Below, piece after piece: positions 1 through 5,254 of a DNA stretch of 5,254 nt. The position numbers were made by a program, and so were the translations under genes. The stretch spans positions 1-5,254 of the forward strand of contig PMKA01000252.1 of the NCBI GenBank assembly GCA_003157575.1, written 5' to 3'. Below the pieces are notes generated by a model. The model had not been told where the DNA came from. It was given only the letters and a program-made list of their open reading frames with translations, and did not search any database. Each line of letters starts with the position of its first letter. Positions within the stretch are counted from its first letter, which is position 1. Source of the stretch: Opitutia bacterium. Its GTDB lineage: Bacteria > Verrucomicrobiota > Verrucomicrobiia > Opitutales > Opitutaceae.

Positions 1-946
1 CGTAATCGCTTCTCGCGTGGGCTTGGGCAAAGTTGCCATCAACCGGATGCCGGTAGCAATAAACCAAGACTTGAAGGCACTGACACCACGGAGCGGCGAC
101 CTGCTGCCTCGGTATCTGCTCCAGTTTCTTCTCTCGAAAGCGAAATACTTCGAGCGGGCTGGTTGCGGCGCAACCGTGAAGTGACTCTCGATTGCTGTCT
201 ACCAGTAACTAGAAATTGCCCTACCGCCATTGGTGGAGCAGCAACGGATAGTGAAGCTGCTGGACGAAGCGGACGAGTTGCGGAAGCTGCGCGCCCAAGC
301 TGACCGCCGCACCGCCGCCCTCATTCCCGCCCTCTTCCACGAAATGTTCGGTGACCCGGTAGCCAATCCGAAGGGCTGGCCACAGAGTTCGCTTGCCGGT
401 GTTGGCAAGTTTGACCGTGGACGCTCCAGGCATCGTCCGCGAGATGAGCCGAGCCTTTATGGCGGCAAGTACCCGTTCATCCAGACTGGCGATGTCTCAA
501 ACTCGAATGGCCAGATCACCGGTTTTACTCAGACCTACTCTGAGAAAGGACTTGCTCAAAGTCGCATGTGGCCTGCTGGGACTTTGGTCATCACTATCGC
601 AGCAAACATCGGCAAGACCGCGATTCTGACCTTTCCGGCCTGTTTTCCTGACAGCATGGTCGGCTTCATTCCCGGGGAGACAGTGCTGGTTGACTACGTT
701 CGGGAATGGCTCGTCACAATTGAGAGCCGCCTTGAAGAGGCCGCACCTCAAATGGCGCAGAAGAACATCAACTTGGAGATCCTGAGCGAGTTGACAATTC
801 CCGTCCCCCCTCTGCCGCTTCAGCAGGAGTTCGCCCGGCGGGTGACCGAGATCCGCGCGCTGGAAGCCGCCCAGGCCGCCAGCCGCCTTCGCATGGAGGC
901 GCTATTCCAGTCGATGCTCCACCGGGCATTCAGTGGGGACCTTTGA
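1..946 (+). pseudogene. hsdS: Type I restriction-modification specificity subunit (HsdS), 5' truncated by the window edge and internally frameshifted
   Basis: HsdS is the DNA-recognition subunit of type I restriction-modification enzymes. Two target-recognition domains (TRDs), separated by long conserved helices, read a bipartite site and bring HsdM and HsdR to it. The frame starting at base 2 gives the end of TRD1: ASRVGLGKVAINR, then AINQDLKAL, then a terminal GATVK, as expected before a GVTLD-type turn. That frame hits TGA at 182-184 and TAA at 206-208. Between them, VTLD is readable in the neighbouring frame (from 181), so about -1 and then +1 shifts bracket the lesion. The original frame resumes at 209 with LEIALPPL and EQQRIVKLLDEADEL, the central helix. 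TRD2 and a C-terminal helix follow (LPLQQEFARRV near the end) up to TGA at 944-946. The family assignment is strong. Whether the interruption is real decay or sequence error cannot be decided here. hsdM and hsdR are not in the window. Confidence 0.85.
230..946 (+). CDS. HsdS C-terminal fragment: central helix, TRD2 and distal helix
   Basis: This is the longest open stretch left of the broken hsdS, 238 codons if counted from TTG at 230. The TTG (and GTG at 233) lie inside the conserved LPPLVEQQRI segment and have no purine-rich ribosome site in front, so I regard them as formal rather than natural starts. Residues 3-45 form the charged central helix typical of the spacer between TRDs, ending in FHEMFGDP. 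Residues of about 46-190 are TRD2, with YPFIQTGDVSNSNGQITGF as the usual TRD beta-strand signature and NIGKTAI in the core. Residues of about 190-238 are the C-terminal helix, opening with IPVPPLPLQQEFARRV. Half-size S subunits that dimerise are known, so a functional split gene is possible. However, the upstream half would then lack its own helix, which argues against this. Confidence 0.6.
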   Translation: MVEQQRIVKLLDEADELRKLRAQADRRTAALIPALFHEMFGDPVANPKGWPQSSLAGVGKFDRGRSRHRPRDEPSLYGGKYPFIQTGDVSNSNGQITGFTQTYSEKGLAQSRMWPAGTLVITIAANIGKTAILTFPACFPDSMVGFIPGETVLVDYVREWLVTIESRLEEAAPQMAQKNINLEILSELTIPVPPLPLQQEFARRVTEIRALEAAQAASRLRMEALFQSMLHRAFSGDL

Positions 947-949
947 GCC

Positions 950-1111
950 ATGCCGGGTTCTTTCCCAATCATCCAACTGCTCGCCGACAGCCCCCAGGTT
1001 ATCGAGCAACTCGGCAGCAAGCCGAAATTTTGGTTCAGGATGCAGGAAGACGATCAGCCATGGTTGTTCAAGTTCTCCCGCGAGGGCACAGGCGAGGACT
1101 GGGCGGATTGA
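950..1111 (+). CDS. HipA-like N-terminal fragment, 53 residues
   Basis: This small open frame is the only part of the HipA-like gene that still reads from its natural start. It begins MPGSFPIIQLL and stops right after GEDWAD. Start choice: the ATG directly follows the hsdS stop (TGA, three bases, ATG), the arrangement expected in an operon with coupled translation. A product would lack every catalytic element of the HipA fold, so a kinase function is excluded. A residual peptide with a role cannot be ruled out but nothing suggests one. Confidence 0.5.
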   Translation: MPGSFPIIQLLADSPQVIEQLGSKPKFWFRMQEDDQPWLFKFSREGTGEDWAD

Positions 1112-1182
1112 TGGACCCAATTGCGAAACGGTTTGCGCTGGCGTTTATCGAATACACCCGCACACACCTACGCACGCCATGA
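950..1182 (+). pseudogene. HipA-like protein gene with a large internal deletion (N-terminus joined to C-terminal tail)
   Basis: ATG at 950 lies three bases after the hsdS stop, with a weak GGGGA about ten bases upstream. The 53-codon frame runs to TGA at 1109-1111 and contains LGSKPKFWFR, PWLFKF and GTGEDWAD. I recognise this as the start of a HipA-like (toxin-kinase fold) family whose members are normally about 300 residues and continue after GEDWA into the kinase body. Instead, a second frame opens at ATG 1111. It encodes 23 residues (DPIAKRFALAFIEYTRTHL) that resemble the last helix of the same family (pattern: ISxxAxxFALxLLxxNRxxLL), ending at TGA 1180-1182. The kinase and ATP-binding core, roughly 200 residues, is absent. 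The most economical reading is one out-of-frame internal deletion near 1109-1116. The family call comes from memory of related proteins. The tail assignment rests on a short match and is less certain. Confidence 0.6.
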
Positions 1183-1606
1183 AATCGCTTTCCCTCGCCT
1201 GGCAGGATTCGGGCCCGAGCCGGGCTTGGTTTCCGATTGGCCGGCTGGACGCGGAGATCAGGCAATCGCGCTACTCCTTCGGCTACACTCGGGGTGCCAC
1301 CCGCGCGGCCGCACAGGCGGGCTTGCAGCCGCTGCTGGCTTTCCCCGATTTCGACGGAATCTACGAGTCGAGTGAGCTCTTCCCTCTTTTTCGCAACCGA
1401 GTGCTGGGCTCCGACCGCTCGGACTTCCTCGATTACCTGAAGCAACTTGATTTGAAGCCGGAAGAGGCGGATCCGATCGCAATTCTGGCCGTGACCGGCG
1501 GCACGCGGCAGACTGACAATCTGGAGGTCTTCCCAAAGCTGGAACGTCGTGCAGATGGGACATTTTGCTGTCGGTTCTTCCTGCATGGCAGCCGGCACGT
1601 TCACAA
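1179..1606 (+). pseudogene. HIRAN-family protein, N-terminal part only, 3' truncated
   Basis: ATG at 1179 overlaps the preceding TGA (ATGA, 1179-1182). The protein begins MKSLSLAWQDSGPSRAWFPI and GRLDAEIRQSRYSFGYTRGA, continues with ESSELFPLFRNRVL and DPIAILAVTGG, and reaches EVFPKLERRADGTF and RFFLHGSRHV at about residues 120-141. This is the N-terminal region of a bacterial family that ends in a HIRAN domain, a DNA-binding fold first described in HIP116/Rad5, and that I recall as frequently sitting next to HipA-like genes. Complete members are about 230-250 residues. Here the similarity stops near 1606, just as the HIRAN core should begin. The frame then runs on to TAG/TGA at 1922 only as arginine/serine-rich nonsense, 253 bases into the U32 gene. 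I infer loss of the 3' half by deletion or a junction. The product would lack the DNA-binding domain. Confidence 0.6.
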
Positions 1607-1669
1607 GTCCTCGCCATCCAATCTCCTGAATCCAGTTGCTGCAATCTCGCGGCGGCGTAGTAGTGCGGC

Positions 1670-4504
1670 ATGGCGGCCACCGCCCATCCATCTTCCAGTC
1701 CCGCCGCGCTGCCTCCGTCAGTCCCGCGGCCGCACCGCCCGGAGATCCTCGCGCCGGCCGGCGACTGGGAGTGCGTCCATGCGGCCGTCGAGAACGGGGC
1801 GGATGCCATTTATTTCGGCCTGGAACGCTTCAACGCCCGTATGCGCGCGAAGAATTTCACGATCGCCGACCTGCCGGAGCTCATGGCCTTTCTGCACCGG
1901 CGCGGCGTGCGCGGGTACGTGACGTTCAACACCCTGGCGTTCGCCGATGAACTCGCCGAAGCCGAGGCCTACCTCCGGGGCATCATCGCGGCAGGCGTCG
2001 ACGCGGCGATCGTTCAGGACGTTGGCATCTGCCGTCTCATTCGCAATCTCTCGTCCGATTTTCCCATCCACTGCTCGACGCAGATGACGATCACGAGCGC
2101 AGCCGGCGTCGCTTTCGCAGAGGAACTGGGTGCCAGTCTGGTTGTTCTCGCCCGGGAGAACTCCCTCAAGGAGATCGCTGCGATCCAGGCGGCCCAGAAT
2201 GCGCCCCGCCAGTCGCAAATCGCCGATGGCCAGGAACCAGCCGCCGAAAGTCGATCGCAGACGGCTGCCGCCCAATCGGAAATCGAAAAACAAGATCCGC
2301 AAATTCCAAGCGCTCCTTCGTCCCTCGTCTCTCGACCCTCGGCTCCGCTGCTCCTGGAGGTCTTCGTGCATGGCGCCCTCTGCGTCGCCTACTCCGGCCA
2401 GTGCCTGACCAGCGAGGTCCTCGGCGGCCGGTCCGCCAACCGCGGGGAATGCGCACAGGCCTGCCGCATGCCCTACGAACTGCTCGCCGACGGCCGGCTG
2501 GTCGATCTCGGCAGCCGCCGTTATCTGCTGAGTCCCCAGGATCTCGCCACCCTCGATGTCCTGCCGGACCTCATCCGCCTCGGCGTTGCCTCGTTCAAGA
2601 TCGAGGGCCGACTCAAGAGCCCGGAATACGTCGCGGCAATCACGCGCGTCTACCGGCAGGCGGTCGATCGGGTCCTCGCGGGGATTGAGGCAAGCGCGCG
2701 CCTCCCGGCCGGCGGCCGCCCGGAATCCACGTGCGGACCGGACCAGGCGGAGCCCACCCTCCTCGCCGCCCTTCACCGCGAGCACGACTACACGATGGAG
2801 ATGGCCTTCTCGCGGGGCCTCTATTCCGGCTGGTTCCGGGGCACGAACAACCAGGAGCTTGTCCACGCGAATTTCGGGACCAAGCGCGGCGTGTTTCTCG
2901 GCGAGGTTTCCCGCGTCGGTCCCGAGCACGTTGCCATCCGCCTCGTCGCGCCGCTCAAGCCAGGAGACGGGATCGTCTTCGACGCCGGACGCCCGGAGGA
3001 GAAGGAGGAAGGCGGCCGCGTCTACCAGGTGGAGCCGCACGGCGACGAAGCCGTCCTGCGCTTCGGAAGCGGCGACATCGATTTCCGGCGTGTCAATCCG
3101 GGCAACCGCCTCTGGAAGACCAGCGATCCGGCCCTGGAAAAACGCATCCGGCAGACCTTCGAAGGCGATCAGATCCGGTTCCGGCGACCGGTGCGGATCG
3201 AAGCCCGGGGCCGCGCGGGCATCCCGCTCACAGTCATCATGAACGACCGGGCTGGACACTCAGTCTCCATAAATTCGGCCGTTTTTCTGGAGGCAGCCCG
3301 GGGCCAACCGCTTACGACGGAACGGCTGCAGGAACAGCTCGGACGCCTAGGAGGGACGCCGTTTCGGCTCGGTGAATTTGTGTCGCACGTCGAAGGCAGC
3401 GTCATGCTCCCCATCAGCGAGCTCAACCGCCTCCGCCGGTTCCTCGTCGCGGAACTGGAGCAGCAGAGCACACAACCGTTGCGGTGGGCGTTGACGGAGG
3501 CTTCCGGACCGCTTCCTGAACAAGCCGAGGCCCGCCGACAAGCGGCGGCCCTACAACCGAATGAGATCGCTCCGTGCGAGCTTCCCTCGGCGGTCGCTCT
3601 CGAACTGATTGTGGTCATCCGCCAGCCCGACCAGCTCGAGCCGGCCTGGACGGCCGGCGCGCGCACGATCTATTGCGAGTTCGAGGATCCGAAGCGCTAC
3701 CGCGATGCAGTCCGGCGGTTCCGGGAGCTGCAGGCGGACGAGGAGGCAGCCAATCGCGACTCTGAAGCCGGACATCAAGAATCCACGATCTGGGTTGCGC
3801 CGCCGCGCATCCACAAGCCCGGCGAGGAGTGGATTCTCCAGCAGGTTCTGTCCTCCGACGCCGATGGGTATTTGGTTCGCAACTACGATCATCTGGTGTT
3901 CTTCCGGGGCCGCCGCATGCGGGGCGACTACACGCTCAATGTCGCCAATCCGCTGTCCGCCGGCTATTTCATCCGGCGGTACGGGCTGGAACGGGTGACC
4001 GCATCCTACGATCTCAACGCGGCGCAGCTTGAATCCCTGTTGCGCACCGCACCGCCGGCCTGGTTCGAGATCACGATCCACCAGCACATGCCGATGTTTC
4101 ACATGGAGCACTGCGTCTTCTGCGCATTCCTGACCGCCGGCACGGACTACCACGACTGCGGCCGGCCTTGCGACCGGACGGATCTGCGCCTGCGCGACCG
4201 GACCGGCGCCGAATTCCCGGTCAAGGCTGACGCAGGATGCAGGAACACGGTCTTCAACAACCGAGCGCAGACGGGGGCCGAGTACGTCTCGCGCCTGCTC
4301 GCTCTGGCCGCCCGCGCGTTCCGCGTGGAGTTCCTCAACGAGAGCCCGGAGGAACTGCAGCGGACCGTGCAATCCTATCGGCAGCTCCTGCGCGGCGAGA
4401 TCACCGGCGCGGCGCTGTGGAAGGAGTTCAAGCTGATCAACCAGCTCGGCGTAACCCGGGGCCAGATGGAAGGCGCAGTGCCGGTCACGCGGCGCAAGGA
4501 GTGA
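1670..4504 (+). CDS. Peptidase U32 / collagenase-like family protein, RlhA-related, tandem two-domain form
   Basis: This is a 944-residue cytoplasmic protein with no signal peptide. After a disordered 23-residue Ala/Pro/Ser leader, the U32 barrel begins with PEILAPAGDWE (24-34), then ENGADAIYFGLERFNARM and HCSTQMTITSAAG. The hallmark segment follows: EVFVHGALCVAYSGQC (230-245), then NRGECAQACRMPYE, giving cysteines 238, 245, 261 and 265, and LLSPQDL and FKIEGRLKSPEYVA (309-322). Residues of about 370-600 match the DUF3656/collagenase region. From about 640 a second U32-like half ends in HMEHCVFCAF and DCGRPCD, with cysteines 815, 818, 830 and 834, and ADAGCRNTVFN. E. coli RlhA (653 residues) is needed for C2501 hydroxylation of 23S rRNA. 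Related UbiU/UbiV use four cysteines to hold a 4Fe-4S cluster, so iron-sulphur binding is plausible here. Protease activity is doubtful for the family. ATG 1670 is the first start after two adjacent in-frame TAG codons (1658-1663). No clear ribosome site is seen. Confidence 0.9.
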   Translation: MAATAHPSSSPAALPPSVPRPHRPEILAPAGDWECVHAAVENGADAIYFGLERFNARMRAKNFTIADLPELMAFLHRRGVRGYVTFNTLAFADELAEAEAYLRGIIAAGVDAAIVQDVGICRLIRNLSSDFPIHCSTQMTITSAAGVAFAEELGASLVVLARENSLKEIAAIQAAQNAPRQSQIADGQEPAAESRSQTAAAQSEIEKQDPQIPSAPSSLVSRPSAPLLLEVFVHGALCVAYSGQCLTSEVLGGRSANRGECAQACRMPYELLADGRLVDLGSRRYLLSPQDLATLDVLPDLIRLGVASFKIEGRLKSPEYVAAITRVYRQAVDRVLAGIEASARLPAGGRPESTCGPDQAEPTLLAALHREHDYTMEMAFSRGLYSGWFRGTNNQELVHANFGTKRGVFLGEVSRVGPEHVAIRLVAPLKPGDGIVFDAGRPEEKEEGGRVYQVEPHGDEAVLRFGSGDIDFRRVNPGNRLWKTSDPALEKRIRQTFEGDQIRFRRPVRIEARGRAGIPLTVIMNDRAGHSVSINSAVFLEAARGQPLTTERLQEQLGRLGGTPFRLGEFVSHVEGSVMLPISELNRLRRFLVAELEQQSTQPLRWALTEASGPLPEQAEARRQAAALQPNEIAPCELPSAVALELIVVIRQPDQLEPAWTAGARTIYCEFEDPKRYRDAVRRFRELQADEEAANRDSEAGHQESTIWVAPPRIHKPGEEWILQQVLSSDADGYLVRNYDHLVFFRGRRMRGDYTLNVANPLSAGYFIRRYGLERVTASYDLNAAQLESLLRTAPPAWFEITIHQHMPMFHMEHCVFCAFLTAGTDYHDCGRPCDRTDLRLRDRTGAEFPVKADAGCRNTVFNNRAQTGAEYVSRLLALAARAFRVEFLNESPEELQRTVQSYRQLLRGEITGAALWKEFKLINQLGVTRGQMEGAVPVTRRKE
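2195..2347 (+). repeat. Repeat-derived in-frame linker inside the U32 gene
   Basis: About 51 codons (residues 176-226) lie between two family-conserved blocks: the helix ending LKEIAAIQ and the strand opening LLLEVFVHG. Relatives such as RlhA bridge these blocks with only a short loop. The stretch is low in hydrophobics and rich in Gln, Ser, Ala and Pro, as in RQSQIADGQ and QSEIEKQDPQIP, ending SSLVSRPSAP. At DNA level it is A-richer than its surroundings and contains short degenerate iterations: CAAATCG, AATCGGAAATCGAAAA, CGCAAATT, then CCTCGTCTCTCGACCCTCGG. This looks like translated intergenic-type micro-repeat DNA that kept the frame open. It replaces no conserved cysteine. Confidence 0.55.
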
Positions 4505-4558
4505 TGTCGACGATCACCGAATGGTGTGTAGATGCCGGCGCTTGATCCCGTGCCCCCT

Positions 4559-4629
4559 TGTAGGGCGGGCGCTCGTCGCCTCGCCACCGACATATGGCAA
4601 TTGGCATGCCGACAAGCGGCAGCCCTACA
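4559..4629. repeat. Structured inverted-repeat element between convergent genes
   Basis: The outer arms TGTAGGGC (4559-4566) and GCCCTACA (4622-4629) are perfect 8-base inverted copies. Inside, GGCGGGCG (4564-4571) can pair with CGCC-T-CGCC (4577-4585) around the loop CTCGT with a single bulged T, giving a strong hairpin. Further in are a TGGCA/TTGGCA direct repeat and the palindrome GGCATGCC (about 4596-4613). The element sits between the stop of the U32 gene and the stop of the permease gene, where a bidirectional terminator is expected, but no T-tract follows the stem. It looks like a dispersed small palindromic element. Copy number cannot be seen from one window. Confidence 0.5.
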
Positions 4630-4656
4630 GGCTCCAGAGCCGCCCCGTCGTTTTCC

Positions 4657-5254
4657 TTACTCGTAGCGCAGCGCCTCGATCGGATCGAGCGAGGCGGCCT
4701 TCCACGCGGGGTAGAATCCGAAGCCGACCCCTATTCCGGAGCACACAACGAGGCCCAGCACGGCCCAGTCCCATGGGAAGACAGCATTGGCCTTCATCAA
4801 CATCGCCACAAGATTGCCAACGCCGACCCCGAGCAGGATTCCGAACACGCCGCCAGCCAGCGAAATCGCAACCGCCTCGACGAGAAACTGGGTGAGGATC
4901 GACTTCTTTCGCGCGCCGATCGACTTGCGGATTCCGATCTCCTTCGTGCGCTCCGTCACGCTGACGAGCATGATGTTCATGATCCCCACGCCCGCCGCCA
5001 GCAACGCGATGCCGCTGATGACAAACGAGCCGCTCGCGACCATGTCGGCCACCTTCCCGAAAACGCCGAGGATGGAATCGTTGGAATACAGCTCGAAATC
5101 GTTCTCTGCCTGCGGCGCCAGCCCGCGCACAATGCGCATCGCGGTCACGCCCTTGTCCATGGCGTCGTTGTATTCCAAATGGGACGGTGCCTCGGTCGCG
5201 ATATTGACGGTATAGGTCTCTGCGCCCATATCGCTGAAGAATCGGGTGATGGGA
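4657..5254 (-). CDS. MacB/FtsX-type ABC transporter permease, C-terminal part (5' end beyond window)
   Basis: These are the last 198 codons of an inner-membrane permease that works with an ABC ATPase. MacB-type members transmit ATP hydrolysis mechanically to a periplasmic domain for export of macrolides, lipoproteins or peptides. The window edge is still coding (PITRFFSDMGAE), so the ATG at 5229 is not the true start. The visible part covers the end of the periplasmic domain (VNIATEAPSHLEY), a conserved amphipathic link (LYSNDSILGVFGKV), and three membrane segments. The first segment is around GIALLAAGVGIMNIMLVSV, followed by the cytoplasmic ERTKEIGIRKSIGARKKSI coupling motif. The second segment is VAISLAGGVFGILLGVGVG, and the third is AVLGLVVCSGIGVGFGF. 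The protein ends in the typical YPAWKAASLDPIEALRYE, stop TAA at 4657-4659. The substrate cannot be inferred. An ATPase gene is expected upstream, outside the window. Confidence 0.93.
   Translation of the reverse strand, partial: PITRFFSDMGAETYTVNIATEAPSHLEYNDAMDKGVTAMRIVRGLAPQAENDFELYSNDSILGVFGKVADMVASGSFVISGIALLAAGVGIMNIMLVSVTERTKEIGIRKSIGARKKSILTQFLVEAVAISLAGGVFGILLGVGVGNLVAMLMKANAVFPWDWAVLGLVVCSGIGVGFGFYPAWKAASLDPIEALRYE

Noticed and set aside
1..1606. An intact, expressible novel defence system.
   Set aside because: Every gene in the segment is damaged (split hsdS, core-deleted HipA-like gene, truncated HIRAN gene), so only a decayed module can be claimed.
1636..1664. TTGCTG at 1636 followed 17 bases later by AGTAGT as a possible promoter for the U32 gene.
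   Set aside because: The -10-like hexamer is a poor match and chance occurrence is likely. No supporting spacing or conservation can be seen.
1607..1922. The continued open frame of the HIRAN gene, which could be read as a long fusion protein ending at 1922.
   Set aside because: After about 1606 the translation becomes Arg/Ser/Pro-rich shadow sequence overlapping the U32 gene in another frame, with no family similarity.
1718..3259. A 513-codon open frame on the minus strand opposite the U32 gene.
   Set aside because: It lies entirely antisense to a strongly conserved U32 coding region, in GC-rich DNA where long antisense frames arise by chance. Its translation shows no recognisable family or start signal.
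3551..4372. A 273-codon minus-strand frame opposite the second half of the U32 gene.
   Set aside because: It is antisense to the conserved C-terminal U32 half including its cysteine motifs. The length is explained by high GC content.
4501..4517. GTGAT...ATCAC inverted repeat over the U32 stop codon as a terminator stem.
   Set aside because: The stem is only five base pairs with a 7-base loop and no T-tract, too weak to call.
4521..4895. A 124-codon plus-strand frame running from the intergenic region into the permease.
   Set aside because: The composition is Arg/Pro/Ser-rich shadow sequence, it is mostly antisense to conserved FtsX-type membrane segments, and it has no ribosome site.

Overview
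The window is GC-rich bacterial DNA, probably from a Verrucomicrobiota or Planctomycetota lineage. That placement is an inference from three things: the long double-domain form of the U32 peptidase-like protein, a linker in that protein that appears to be translated from short CCTCG/AATCG-type micro-repeats, and a hairpin-rich TGTAGGGC...GCCCTACA element between two convergent genes. No rRNA or other marker gene is present to confirm it.

Left part (1 to about 1606, plus strand): remains of a defence-like gene cluster. It opens inside a type I restriction-modification specificity subunit gene (hsdS). This gene is interrupted by two in-frame stops (182-184 and 206-208) around a short out-of-frame stretch. 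After only three bases comes the N-terminus of a HipA-like protein (950-1111). It is joined, in another frame, to what looks like that protein's own C-terminal tail (1111-1182), so the central kinase body is missing. An ATGA overlap leads into the N-terminal part of a HIRAN-family protein (from 1179). Its recognisable homology stops near 1606, about where the HIRAN core should begin. All three genes are damaged, so this is best read as a decaying hsdS / hipA-like / HIRAN module rather than a working system. An assembly artefact is the main alternative.

Middle part (1670-4504, plus strand): one intact 944-residue protein of the peptidase U32 / collagenase-like family, related to the rRNA hydroxylation factor RlhA. 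It carries two U32-type halves, each with its own four-cysteine cluster. The first half is interrupted by a roughly 50-residue low-complexity linker of repeat-like origin.

Right part (4505-5254): a 152-base intergenic stretch with a structured inverted-repeat element, then the 3' part of a MacB/FtsX-type ABC transporter permease on the minus strand, cut by the right window edge.

The left cluster is visibly less GC-rich than the U32 gene (hand count of 31/60 G+C at 481-540 against 44/60 at 2461-2520). This fits an acquired accessory segment next to core-type genes, with the boundary at about 1600-1670. The U32 protein and the permease are convergent, and nothing in the window suggests they act together.
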